The notes: generated by a model not told the origin, from the letters alone. A stretch of DNA of 64,000 bases from Candidatus Cloacimonadota bacterium (GCA_003564155.1 PWOA01000042.1:28605-92604), one strand, 5' to 3'. Numbered from the stretch's first letter, positions 1 to 10,245 are shown. Translations and numbers: made by a program.

Positions 1-676
1 CTGGATATAGACCTTCATAATCTAATTTGATATTGTTAAGAACGAAAGTTCCTAACTTACCTATAGCAAAACCAAGAATTACCCCAATTATCATATGTTG
101 AAAAAAAATTGGAACCATACTGGCTAAAGATACTTCGGGATTGGTAATCAAAGTGAGAAAAGTAATCGTCAAAAAATATGCCATAGGATCGTTGCTACCG
201 CTTTCTAATTCCAGAATAGTACGTAAATTATGCTTGAGTGCTAATTTTTTTGACCTTAATACTGAAAAGACTGCTGCGGCGTCTGTCGATGAAACTATTG
301 ACCCAAGTAATAAAGATTCAATGATTCTAAGTTCGGTGACTAAGAATAGAAAAACACCAATTGACAAGGCTGTTATTAAAACACCAAACGTTGAGAGAAA
401 CAATCCTTCTTTAACAAATGGTTTTACAATTTGCCAGTTTGTCCCTAATCCACCTGAAAATAGGATAAAATTCAATGACATTATACCAATAAACTGTGCT
501 GTTTTAGGGTCATTAAAATAGATTCTACCGATTCCTTCGGAACCTGCTAAAATCCCCACTGCCAAAAAGAACAAGATCGTTGGCACTCCAAACCGATAAG
601 ATGTTTTCCCGGCTAAGATAGATATGATTAGTAAAATCGAACCTATTAAAAGCACATTTTCAGTAGTTAAATTCAT
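1..676 (-). CDS. K+/H+ (NhaP2/CvrA-type) cation:proton antiporter, partial (runs off the left edge)
   Basis: Manual minus-strand translation from ATG at 676: MNLTTENVLLIGSILLIISILAGKTSYRFGVPTILFFLAVGILAGSEGIGRIYFNDPKTAQFIGIMSLNFILFSGGLGTNW...SSTDAAAVFSVLRSKKLALKHNLRTILELESGSNDPMAY, typical of CPA-type antiporters. Missing from the ORF track because it is truncated by the window. Confidence 0.9.
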   Translation of the reverse strand, partial: MNLTTENVLLIGSILLIISILAGKTSYRFGVPTILFFLAVGILAGSEGIGRIYFNDPKTAQFIGIMSLNFILFSGGLGTNWQIVKPFVKEGLFLSTFGVLITALSIGVFLFLVTELRIIESLLLGSIVSSTDAAAVFSVLRSKKLALKHNLRTILELESGSNDPMAYFLTITFLTLITNPEVSLASMVPIFFQHMIIGVILGFAIGKLGTFVLNNIKLDYEGLYP

Positions 677-905
677 ATTACAGACCTTATTTATTGTTTA
701 AACTATATAAAATATTAGCACAGAAATTATCGATATGTTTTTTCACGGTGGACAGAACGTCAAGTTTAATCAAGCAAGAAGGTCTCTGAAGGAGTTGATT
801 CAATCTACAATCAGAAATATCTTAGGCATTTCCCCACATAAACAATATAAATAATAACATGTTAAAAATTACTAACAAATAAATCAAGGAAAGTGGTGCT
901 TATTA

Positions 906-1345
906 AATTGTCCTTAACACCAATCAATCAAACTCAGCTCAGTCAAGTCCTGAAATAGTGCTCCTTTTAGTCCACTTATTTCAGGATACCTCAATTCCTC
1001 TTGATTTATAACCCAATAATCATAATATCACTTATGCCATATCGTTCCTTTCCGGTCTAACATCTGATTTATACTTCTGGCGGTACTTCCCTTTATCAGC
1101 CGCAATATCTCACCGACAGGGATTATCTGACCATCAATTTTCTCGGGCTTAAGCAACATATGAACGTGATTCGGCATAAGAGTAAAAAGATAAAGATGAT
1201 AATACTTCTGTTTCATTGCTACAATCTTATCAAAAACTATCTTTCCAATATTTCTATCAGTCAGATCTATAAAGCTTGAGCAGTCCGTATAGAACTGTCT
1301 TACCATTAGGGTGAGTAGGAGTCGAATAGTATCCGACTCCTACTC
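906..1345 (-). pseudogene. Degenerate REP-associated tyrosine (RAYT, IS200/Y1-like HUH) transposase remnant
   Basis: ORF 1028-1306 contains MPNHVHMLLKP (HUH motif) and ...GTIWHK. It ends at a TGA, after which the same frame reads YYDYWVINQEELRYP..., matching the expected RAYT continuation. The N-terminal strand is also missing. Confidence 0.75.
948..986. repeat. Imperfect inverted repeat TCCTGAAATAGTG / CACTTATTTCAGGA (REP-like palindrome)
   Basis: Read directly: left arm 948-960 and right arm 973-986, one extra base in the right arm, 12-nt spacer. Confidence 0.85.
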
Positions 1346-1357
1346 ACCCTAATGGTA
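1301..1357. repeat. Perfect 24-bp inverted repeat with 9-nt loop (REP-like hairpin)
   Basis: TACCATTAGGGTGAGTAGGAGTCG - AATAGTATC - CGACTCCTACTCACCCTAATGGTA; the arms are exact reverse complements. Confidence 0.95.
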
Positions 1358-1632
1358 TCTTATAGATAACGTCTCAAAAAGTGGTGTAAATATTTAGGTT
1401 TAAGTTATAAAAAGGTTGAACCAAATTCCCCTCACTATTTAACGTCTGATTATCAAGGGGCAGGCCCATATAAGCATATTACTATGTGATTGCAATAATA
1501 TGAAAAGGTGTCATTAGTGTAATATCGTTATCACACGATCAAATTGGATGCAATAATTGTAATAGGACAAAAAGATCTTGCCAAAAATGCTGAGTTTGTT
1601 TTTTTGTCATGAAAATTCTATAGGAAGGTAAG

Positions 1633-1824
1633 ATGTCAAAAATATGTGATATATGCGGTAAGTCTTCACAAGTTGGGAATAGTCGTAGCCACGCATTAAA
1701 TGCTACAAAGAGAAGATTTTACCCCAACATTCAGAAAGTTCGTATTCAAAAAAATGACAAGGTTAAGACAGTAAAGATTTGTACAACCTGTCTTAAGTCT
1801 AACAAAGTTCAAAAAGCCGGTTAA
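1633..1824 (+). CDS. rpmB: 50S ribosomal protein L28
   Basis: [34 protein letters not shown]..., zinc-type Cys pairs; RBS ggaagg upstream. Confidence 0.97.
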   Translation: MSKICDICGKSSQVGNSRSHALNATKRRFYPNIQKVRIQKNDKVKTVKICTTCLKSNKVQKAG

Positions 1825-2429
1825 TATTATAGATACTATTCCGGTTTTGCATATCTAACTTGTATATACTGTTTTCAATAGTGTATACAGGTGGGTACTA
1901 TATATTGCCGAACCATAATGTTGACTGTTTTTTAGTCTGGCTCATTCAGAGGACTTTATTAATACTATTTAAGTAAAGGATGTCCCTAATGTCCATTAAC
2001 CGTGAGTTATTTATTAATTGAAACTTAATAGTTGCACACATTCTTATTATACAGGTAAATAATAATTATACTAAGCTTATAAAATTATTTTGGCGGCAAC
2101 ATCTTTGTTTTGATCTATTTGGTACTAATTCATACCTCAAAGAGGATTTTACTGTAGCTTGTATCTAAAGTGAAATTGCTTATAGAGTATATTTTTAAGT
2201 TTTAAATGTAGTTTTTTGGAGCCACGTTTAAAACGATTAAAATCCATATAAATATTGTAATCATGCAATAACCTATAGAGTGGTAGGTTGAATATGTGTA
2301 TTGGCGTTAATGTGATAAAACTAATGGTTGACAGAATAAGCGATTAAAGTTACATTATAATAAATTATGTTATCCTAATTCTGCAACAGGATACTTAAGA
2401 TAAACTCAAATTATTTGGAGGTACTTATA

Positions 2430-3473
2430 ATGGACAACAAGCAAAAAGACAGTGCATTAAAATCAGCTTTAGGTCAACTAGAGAAGAAATACGGAATGGG
2501 GACTATAATGAGATTGGGGGACAAACCCAAGCAACAAGTAGAAGTCATTCCCACAGGTGCTATAAATTTAGATGCAGCATTAGGTATTGGAGGAATCCCC
2601 AAAGGGAGAGTTACTGAAATCTATGGAGCAGAAGCTTCAGGCAAGACAACCCTTACGCTTCATATTGCAGCTGAAGCTCAAAAATTAGGTGGGATTATTG
2701 CTTTTATTGATGCTGAACATGCTCTCGATCCTGTATATGCAAGAAAAATCGGAGTAAATACTGATGAAATGCTATTGTCACAGCCTGATGGAGGGGAGCA
2801 AGCGTTGGAAATTGTAGAGACTTTAGTTCGTAGTAATGCCATTGACTTGATTATCTTAGATTCTGTTGCAGCGTTAGTAACACGTCAGGAGATAGAGGGA
2901 GAAATGGGTGATAGTCATGTTGGTTTACAAGCAAGATTAATGTCTCAAGCACTACGTAAATTGACGGCTATTGTCAGTAAATCAAATACATCAGTGATAT
3001 TTATCAACCAGACTAGAATGAAAATAGGTACAGCACCTTATATGAATCCGGAAACAACAACCGGTGGTGTTGCTTTAAAATTTTATTCATCAGTTAGGTT
3101 GGAAGTCAGGAGTGCCGGGAGTATAAAGGATGCTACAAGTGGCACAGTAAATTTTTTGGGTAATATTACAAAAGTCAAGATCGTTAAGAACAAGTTTGCA
3201 CCACCTTTCAAAACAGTAGAATTCCCGCTTATATACGGTAAAGGTATAGCCAATGATGAAATAATAATAAATTTGGCAGTGAAAAACGATATTATCCAGA
3301 AAAGTGGTTCTTGGTTCTCATATGGAAAAACAAAGATAGGTCAGGGGATTGAAAAAGTTAAGATCTATTTAACAGAACATCCTGATATAGAGCAAGAGAT
3401 TGAAGAATCAGTAAAGAAACTTCTTTTCCCTCAAGATAACAATGGTCAAGCACCGAAAGATAGCCAAGAATAG
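2430..3473 (+). CDS. recA: Recombinase RecA
   Basis: [13 protein letters not shown] Walker [31 protein letters not shown] track starts at TTG 2415; ATG 2430 with upstream GGAGGT is the better start. Confidence 0.98.
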   Translation: MDNKQKDSALKSALGQLEKKYGMGTIMRLGDKPKQQVEVIPTGAINLDAALGIGGIPKGRVTEIYGAEASGKTTLTLHIAAEAQKLGGIIAFIDAEHALDPVYARKIGVNTDEMLLSQPDGGEQALEIVETLVRSNAIDLIILDSVAALVTRQEIEGEMGDSHVGLQARLMSQALRKLTAIVSKSNTSVIFINQTRMKIGTAPYMNPETTTGGVALKFYSSVRLEVRSAGSIKDATSGTVNFLGNITKVKIVKNKFAPPFKTVEFPLIYGKGIANDEIIINLAVKNDIIQKSGSWFSYGKTKIGQGIEKVKIYLTEHPDIEQEIEESVKKLLFPQDNNGQAPKDSQE

Positions 3474-4251
3474 AATTTCAGATTATACATCCCTGCAAGA
3501 CTCACTTGTCAGGAGGTATAATAATTCCATAAATAACCATAACGAATATCGCAGTAGTTATATATTTTTTCGCCTCAAAGATGACAATGTTTCCGAAGCG
3601 TTAAAAATTTCTGATTATTCTTTAGAGGAAGATGAATTTTTGCGCAGCTTCAATCTGGCAAATAATGATACTGAAGAATGGGTATTGCTTGGGTTATTAC
3701 CTGCAAAACAGGCTTTAGAGTTTGGTGGGAACAATGAAAATTTTGATTTAAGTGGACAAGATTCACAACGTTTGACAGAAAAGATATTTAACTATACAGA
3801 AGAAAGGTTACTATCATATCTTGCCTATCGGGAAAGATCAATCTTCGAGAGTCAAAACTTTTTATATCAACTTCCCGTAAACATATATTTGGCTAAACAG
3901 CTAATAGAAAGGAGTATTGCGAGAAATTATATTAATGATCGCCGTTTTGCTGAATTATTGACACAATCATCACTTTCTCGCAATAAAAGTTTTAATGAAG
4001 CAAAAACAAGTTTAATTAAGAAGAGAATTCCCCCCCAAACTATACATGAAGTACTCGATCTTTATTACTCTCCTGAGAATTGTGGACAAGTACTGGATTA
4101 TCATATAGATAAAGCGACTAAGAAATATCCGAATAAAGATTCCAAGAAAGATTACTCAAGGTGTATTAACTACCTCATTCGTAAAGGTTTTAGCTATCAT
4201 GAATTTATTGCCGGAGTAAATAGTTATTATGAAACAACAATTTATAATTGA
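3442..4251 (+). CDS. recX: Regulatory protein RecX
   Basis: Overlaps the recA 3' end; C-terminal region YLAYRERS...[42 protein letters not shown] is typical of RecX. Start uncertain. Confidence 0.85.
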   Translation: MVKHRKIAKNRISDYTSLQDSLVRRYNNSINNHNEYRSSYIFFRLKDDNVSEALKISDYSLEEDEFLRSFNLANNDTEEWVLLGLLPAKQALEFGGNNENFDLSGQDSQRLTEKIFNYTEERLLSYLAYRERSIFESQNFLYQLPVNIYLAKQLIERSIARNYINDRRFAELLTQSSLSRNKSFNEAKTSLIKKRIPPQTIHEVLDLYYSPENCGQVLDYHIDKATKKYPNKDSKKDYSRCINYLIRKGFSYHEFIAGVNSYYETTIYN

Positions 4252-4345
4252 ACTATTAAGCCGGTTATATTTTCAATAATTCTCGCTATAGGTATTAAGT
4301 AGCGATTAGTTTTGATCATCATTTATTAACTAATAGTAAGGATTT

Positions 4346-6925
4346 TTAAATTGTTTTTAAGGAGAATTTTTGGTCTGAATAATCTAGTTCTATTTGAGAA
4401 TCATCTTTAATAGTACCCTCTAACATAGAGATTGCTAAATTATTTTCAATTTCTTTTTGAATGACTCTTTTTAACGGCCGTGCTCCAAACTGAGGCTCAT
4501 ATCCTTCTTCAGCAATTCGATCAAGGGCGTTATCAGCAATATGCAGAGATATTCTTTTTTCAGCCAATCTATTTTGAAGTTCTCTGATTTGAATTTTTAC
4601 TATGTTTTTAATCTGTTCTTTATTCAGGCGATGGAATATGATTATTTCATCCAAGCGGTTCAAAAATTCTGGTTTGAAATATTGCTGCAAAACGTTCATT
4701 AACTTATCACTTATATTTTCTGAAGGTTCTTCCCCGGCATCAAAGATCATTTGCGAACCTACATTAGATGTCATGATAACAACGGTATTCTTAAAATTTA
4801 CAGTTCTTCCTTTGCCGTCAGTTAGTCTTCCGTCATCTAATATTTGTAACAAGATATTGAAGACATCGGGATGAGCTTTTTCGATTTCATCAAATAAGAG
4901 GATGCTATAAGGTTTTCTTCGGACTGCTTCCGTCAAATAACCACCTTCTTCGTAACCAACGTAACCAGGAGGAGCACCGATAAGTCTGGCAACAGAATGT
5001 TTTTCCATAAATTCGGACATGTCAAGCCGAATCATAGATTTTTCCGTGTCAAACAAGAAAGCTGCTAATGTTTTAGCTAATTCAGTTTTACCTACACCAG
5101 TCGGTCCTAAGAACATAAATGTTCCGATTGGTTTTTCACTGTCGGCTAACCCACTGCGAGATCTTCTGATAGCATTTGAAACTGCGTCGATTGCTTCTTT
5201 TTGACCAACAACTCTATTCGCCAGAAAACTTTCCATGTTTATCAACTTTTCCAACTCACTTTGGAGGAGTTTAGAGACAGGAATATGTGTCCATTTTGCT
5301 ACTATCTCAGCTATCATTTCTTCATCCACTTGTTCTTTGAGCAATTGATCTTCTTTAGGTATATTTTTCATTTGCCGTTTAAATTCATCCAAAGCTTTCT
5401 GTTTTTGCGGCAATGCCCCATACTTTAATTCTGCAACTTTACCTAAGTTGCCGTCACGTTCGGCTTTTTGAATTTCACTTTTGATATTTTCAATTTCTTC
5501 TGAGGTAGTACTTATCATTTTAAGAGCATTTTTTTCTCTTTCCCAATTTAAGGTTAATCTTCTTTCTTTTTCTTGCAGGTCAGCCATTTCTTTTTTTAGT
5601 TTATTCAATCTTTCTTTCGAGGCCGGATCTTTTTCTTTTTGGATAGAGAGTTTCTCAATTTCTAATTGTCTAATTTTTCTTTTTATTTCATCAATCTCTG
5701 TTGGGATAGAATCAATTTCCATTTTTAAGTATGAACATGATTCATCAACTAAGTCTATAGCTTTATCAGGTAAAAAACGATCCGAGATGTAACGATCCGA
5801 TAGCACAGCAGCGGCTACTAAAGCACTATCAGTAATTTGAACTCCGTGGTGAACTTCATATTTTTCTTTTATACCTCTAAGAATTGATATGGTATCTTCT
5901 ACAGAAGGTTCTGAAATGAGAATTGGCTGAAATCTTCTTTCTAGGGCTGCATCTTTTTCTATATACTTACGATATTCATTCATAGTAGTTGCCCCAATGC
6001 AATGAAGTGTTCCTCTTGCTAATGCAGGTTTTAGCATATTAGAAGCATCAACGGATCCTTCTGCAGCTCCAGCACCCACAACCGTATGGATTTCATCGAT
6101 AAACAGTAAGATTTTCCCATCAGCTGCTTCGATTTCTTTGAGTACGGCTTTTAATCTTTCTTCAAATTCGCCCCGGAATTTTGCACCTGCTATCAAAGCT
6201 GCCATGTCCAACTCTAATAGATCCTTATCTTTAAGATTATCGGGTATATCCCTATCAATAATTCTCTTAGCCAAACCTTCCGCAATCGCGGTTTTACCGA
6301 CTCCGGGATCACCTATTAATAGTGGATTATTTTTACGTCTTCGTGACAAAATTTGTATTGTACGACGAATTTCATCATCACGTCCTATAACGGGATCTAA
6401 TTTCCCTTGGGAAGCCATAAGAGTTAGGTTTCGAGCATATTTCTGCAGCGCTTGATATTTTACTTCCGGATTTTGGTCTGTAACTCTTTGATTTCCTCTT
6501 ATTTCTTTCAAGGCTTTGATAATTTTATGTCGATCTATTTTATAATCCGAAACAATTTTATTTGTCTTTGTTCCTTTTTCGATTATAGCTAAGAGTAAAT
6601 GTTCTAAGCTGATAAATTCATCTTGAAATAGTTGCATTTCTTTTTCAGCTTGAATTAATACCTTATTTAATTCACCGGATAAATAGACTTGCGAAATATT
6701 ACTAACCTTAGGCAGAAGTTGAATCTCTTTGTTTATGTCATAAATTAATTGATTAGTATCAATATCAATTTTTTTGAGAAGAGGGACAACTAATCCTTCT
6801 TCTTGTTGTAATAAAGCTGCAAAAAAGTGTATAGATAAGATTTCTTGATTACCTTGTTCCTGAGCTATATTTTTGGCAGTTTCCAAAGTTTCTTGAGACT
6901 TGACAGTAAAGCGATTAACATTCAT
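4346..6925 (-). CDS. clpB: ATP-dependent disaggregase ClpB
   Basis: Two AAA+ domains (GDPGVGKTAIAEGLA; GPTGVGKTELAKTLA), coiled-coil middle domain, Clp_N. ATG at 6925 with RBS GGAGG preferred over 6943. Confidence 0.97.
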   Translation of the reverse strand: MNVNRFTVKSQETLETAKNIAQEQGNQEILSIHFFAALLQQEEGLVVPLLKKIDIDTNQLIYDINKEIQLLPKVSNISQVYLSGELNKVLIQAEKEMQLFQDEFISLEHLLLAIIEKGTKTNKIVSDYKIDRHKIIKALKEIRGNQRVTDQNPEVKYQALQKYARNLTLMASQGKLDPVIGRDDEIRRTIQILSRRRKNNPLLIGDPGVGKTAIAEGLAKRIIDRDIPDNLKDKDLLELDMAALIAGAKFRGEFEERLKAVLKEIEAADGKILLFIDEIHTVVGAGAAEGSVDASNMLKPALARGTLHCIGATTMNEYRKYIEKDAALERRFQPILISEPSVEDTISILRGIKEKYEVHHGVQITDSALVAAAVLSDRYISDRFLPDKAIDLVDESCSYLKMEIDSIPTEIDEIKRKIRQLEIEKLSIQKEKDPASKERLNKLKKEMADLQEKERRLTLNWEREKNALKMISTTSEEIENIKSEIQKAERDGNLGKVAELKYGALPQKQKALDEFKRQMKNIPKEDQLLKEQVDEEMIAEIVAKWTHIPVSKLLQSELEKLINMESFLANRVVGQKEAIDAVSNAIRRSRSGLADSEKPIGTFMFLGPTGVGKTELAKTLAAFLFDTEKSMIRLDMSEFMEKHSVARLIGAPPGYVGYEEGGYLTEAVRRKPYSILLFDEIEKAHPDVFNILLQILDDGRLTDGKGRTVNFKNTVVIMTSNVGSQMIFDAGEEPSENISDKLMNVLQQYFKPEFLNRLDEIIIFHRLNKEQIKNIVKIQIRELQNRLAEKRISLHIADNALDRIAEEGYEPQFGARPLKRVIQKEIENNLAISMLEGTIKDDSQIELDYSDQKFSLKTI

Positions 6926-7202
6926 ATATAACCTCCATAACAAAACTATGCTACTAATAATATATACTCTCTTATCGGGAAGGCAAATTCAGTATAGATA
7001 TGAAAAAAGTCAACCCGATAATTAAGGCGATTATTATTTGGCTAATTATATGAAGGAAAGAATGATATATTTCAGATCGGCAAAGAGAGATCTGAAAATG
7101 AAGTAGTTATGGGTTAAATATTGTTGACTAAATTTGTGCAGAAATTAGTTGAATTTAGTAATAGTAGATACATTATATAGATAATATCACAGGAGATGAA
7201 GA

Positions 7203-8015
7203 ATGCCGAAAAAAAGAACGACAAGTATTCCAGGATATATCATTCTAATTATCTTAGTATTAAGTGTTTTAATCATCTATCTAAATATTCGTATTAATAG
7301 ACTGAACGATGAGCTTAATAGTATTATTGTCATTGATTGGCAAGGAGATAATATCTCAATTAATCGAGGGAATGCATCAAGATTACCTCTAATAACAGTT
7401 ACTGCAGAATTTGTTAATCAAGGTTTTTCTTCAAAATCACCCTTTAATGATGGGAAGAGTTTTTCAGAACTTGTAAATGACTATGTAAAATATGGAAGAA
7501 GTGATATGTACGGAAATCCAAGGAGAACCGGAGAAATCAGAAGAATTCACGAAGGTGTTGATTTATATGTCCCCGAGGATACTCCAGTCTATCCATTATT
7601 TTCGATAGGTATAGTTACCGAGGTGAGCGATGATCCGGATTTTATGTTTAAAACCATCGGCTATAGAGGTGACACAAGAATTGATTCCGTAGGAGTTGAA
7701 TACGGGAAGATAGTTAGGATATTATATCCTGAAGGCGTGGAGAGTGTTTATGCTCATTTAAATGAAGTATTAGTTGAAGAGGGTCAAATTGTAGGTCCTG
7801 ATACTAAGGTAGGACTCACCGGTTATACAGGTAATATAAGAAATAGTGGTAAACCTTCTCATTTGCATGTTGAATTGAGAGACAGAAATAATTATAGTTT
7901 TGATCCGGAACATAGACTTTATTCAAATAATTATGCCATGGATTTATTTTTAGAACGACTTTTTATATCTTTAAATGATCGGGAAAACAATGATGTAAAA
8001 CTATTAGAAAGGTAA
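7203..8015 (+). CDS. M23-family (LytM-type) peptidase, membrane anchored
   Basis: N-terminal TM segment; HEGVDLYVPEDTPVYPL ... SHLHVELRD metallopeptidase motifs. Confidence 0.88.
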   Translation: MPKKRTTSIPGYIILIILVLSVLIIYLNIRINRLNDELNSIIVIDWQGDNISINRGNASRLPLITVTAEFVNQGFSSKSPFNDGKSFSELVNDYVKYGRSDMYGNPRRTGEIRRIHEGVDLYVPEDTPVYPLFSIGIVTEVSDDPDFMFKTIGYRGDTRIDSVGVEYGKIVRILYPEGVESVYAHLNEVLVEEGQIVGPDTKVGLTGYTGNIRNSGKPSHLHVELRDRNNYSFDPEHRLYSNNYAMDLFLERLFISLNDRENNDVKLLER

Positions 8016-8098
8016 TACTGATGGAAGAAATTAAGTTAAACATAAGGAATAGTCATTGTCAAGGACTTTATTCCCTAAGAAGTTTTATTATTTCTATA

Positions 8099-8917
8099 AT
8101 GGACAATGAAAGAAGGTTAAGCAAAATACAATCATTGATTATGATTCTGATGATTCTGTTTTCCCTTGTGTTCTTAGGTTGTGCACAAGAGAGGTTAATT
8201 TTAACCGAACAGGAAAAAATGTTCAAGAACTTAGGAGTAAAAACTTCTATAAAATGGAATGAGGATGTTGTTAATCAAATACGTCACTATGATGAATATG
8301 GTAGATTGATCGAAGAAAAATGGCAAAATCCTAAAGGTTTTGTTGTTACTAGGAGAGAATTAATTTACGACGAAGTTACCGGAAGACGATCGAAAACCTT
8401 ATGGTATAGAGCGGATCGGGCACTTAAAAGTAAGCAGAAATTTAATTATGATGAACGGGACAGACTAATCGAAGAAAGATGGTTAACACCTTCTGATGTT
8501 ATAAGAACTGTAACTCTGTATGAATATATGAATGACAAGATTGCATCTGAACGCAAGAAGAATAACAGAGGACATTTATTATATAACAGAGAATACGACT
8601 ATAATGACAATTATAAGGAACTCGTAGAAATAAATGCTAAGGGTGATATTTCAAATCGCCAATTATATAAATATGACGATGAAGGTCAAAGGGTAAAAGA
8701 ATATTGGTTTAATATTGAAGGAAAAATTATAACAACTAAGGAATACATTTATAAGGATGGATCATTAGTTGAAGAGGTTCATTATGAGGAAGACGATCAA
8801 TTTAAGTATCGTCTTATAAAAAAATATAAAGATAATGGACTTCTGGATTCCGAGAGTTGGCATGATCAAGATGGCATGATATATTTTGAAAACCAATATA
8901 CATATGAATATTATTAA
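8099..8917 (+). CDS. Lipoprotein with tandem YD/MORN-like repeats
   Basis: Lipobox-like LVFLGC; repeated YDEYGRLIEEKW / YDERDRLIEERW / YDDEGQRVKEYW units. Likely start MDNERR (8099) instead of 8021. Confidence 0.7.
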   Translation: MDNERRLSKIQSLIMILMILFSLVFLGCAQERLILTEQEKMFKNLGVKTSIKWNEDVVNQIRHYDEYGRLIEEKWQNPKGFVVTRRELIYDEVTGRRSKTLWYRADRALKSKQKFNYDERDRLIEERWLTPSDVIRTVTLYEYMNDKIASERKKNNRGHLLYNREYDYNDNYKELVEINAKGDISNRQLYKYDDEGQRVKEYWFNIEGKIITTKEYIYKDGSLVEEVHYEEDDQFKYRLIKKYKDNGLLDSESWHDQDGMIYFENQYTYEYY

Positions 8918-8948
8918 TGGAATATAATAACTTATTGAGGTGGACTGA

Positions 8949-9152
8949 GTGAAAAAAGCAATCGTTAAATTAGAAGATTCTCAAGTAGGTGAAATTACAA
9001 TTGTGATTCCCAAGATTAGAGATTACCATAAAAGTTTTTCCAGTGTAGTAATCAGTTATGACAATGGTAATACTCGTAATATAGAAGGCGATGATCTCAA
9101 TGAAATAATCGAGTTATTAGACAAAGCAATCGAGAGATATTATTCAGATTGA
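8949..9152 (+). CDS. Small hypothetical protein (67 aa)
   Basis: GTG start with GAGGTGG upstream; compact ORF between convergent genes. No family recognised. Confidence 0.55.
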   Translation: MKKAIVKLEDSQVGEITIVIPKIRDYHKSFSSVVISYDNGNTRNIEGDDLNEIIELLDKAIERYYSD

Positions 9153-9183
9153 TATTATGTTTTAAGTATTAGTTTCTTAATAA

Positions 9184-10173
9184 TTATCTCCACTGAATAG
9201 CTTTAACCGGGCACTTTTGAAGACATATTCCGCAACCTACACATAACTCAGTATTCACTTTATGCAGTTGTTTAAGCTCACCAGTTATGGCATTAACTGG
9301 ACATTTTTTAGCACAGATAGTACAACCGACACATTTCTCTTCCAAAATATATGCCTTTTTCCTTTTACCGTCTAACTTGTCAAAAATAGCTTTTGTAGGG
9401 CATATTGATGCACATAATCCGCAGGAGATACATTTATTATAATCAATTTCCGCTAAGTCATTATTCATTGTTATAGCATCCACCGGACATTTTTTCACAC
9501 ATAGTCCGCAATTAATGCAGGCGGTATTACTACCGCAACGCCGTTTGGCTTCAGGTCCTTTATCATGAGAGGAGCACAAAATATGAACTTGTTTAGAAAT
9601 AGGTAAAACCTTAATAAGGTTTCGGGGACATGCTTTTTCACAAGCTCCACAACCGGTACATTTTTCGGGTATGATTATCCTCATACCATTTTTATCGATA
9701 TCAAAAGCTCCAAATTTACAAGAAGTAACACAATCATTTTGAAAGACACAACCAAAGTTACAGTAATTTGGACCATTAGATAACAACACAGCTGCTTTAC
9801 AGGTTGCAATTCCATTATAATCATATCTCAACAAAGTGTTTTCATATCCACCACTCTGGCATAATATGACAGCGATCTTCTTTTCTTTAGCAGTAGCTTC
9901 AATTCCCATAATATCGGCTATACGTTTTACAGTATCAGCACCACCCGGTGCACATAGATTAATAGCAAGTCCTTTATTGACAATGCCTTCAGCATAACCA
10001 AAACATCCTGGGAATCCACAAGCACCACAGTTCACACCCGGCAAACTATCTGCAATTTTTTCTATTTTTGGATCGACCTCTACGTGAAATTTTTTTGAGG
10101 CTATAGCTAAGATTAAACCATAAACTAAGCCTAAACTACCAACGATTATGCCCGGTAAAACTATCTGAGTCAT
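9184..10173 (-). CDS. rnfB: Rnf electron transport complex subunit B
   Basis: N-terminal TM, GVNCGACGFPGCFGYAEGI Fe-S domain, followed by multiple CxxCxxCxxxCP ferredoxin clusters. Confidence 0.95.
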   Translation of the reverse strand: MTQIVLPGIIVGSLGLVYGLILAIASKKFHVEVDPKIEKIADSLPGVNCGACGFPGCFGYAEGIVNKGLAINLCAPGGADTVKRIADIMGIEATAKEKKIAVILCQSGGYENTLLRYDYNGIATCKAAVLLSNGPNYCNFGCVFQNDCVTSCKFGAFDIDKNGMRIIIPEKCTGCGACEKACPRNLIKVLPISKQVHILCSSHDKGPEAKRRCGSNTACINCGLCVKKCPVDAITMNNDLAEIDYNKCISCGLCASICPTKAIFDKLDGKRKKAYILEEKCVGCTICAKKCPVNAITGELKQLHKVNTELCVGCGICLQKCPVKAIQWR

Positions 10174-10245
10174 TTATTGTCTCCTTAAATATTAATCTTT
10201 AGCTGTTAACTATTCTTTGGCTATCATCGATATAGTCTTATATAA

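Noticed and set aside
141-521. Plus-strand ORF of 126 aa
   Set aside because: Antisense to the clearly coding K+/H+ antiporter on the minus strand; no recognisable domain.
1028-1306. Treating the 92-aa ORF as an intact transposase
   Set aside because: Lacks the N-terminal strand and everything after WHK; the reading frame resumes after a TGA, so it is a remnant.
4602-6455. Several plus-strand ORFs inside clpB (4602-4874, 5019-5204, 5201-5428, 5481-5792, 6138-6455)
   Set aside because: Antisense shadows of the conserved ClpB coding sequence.
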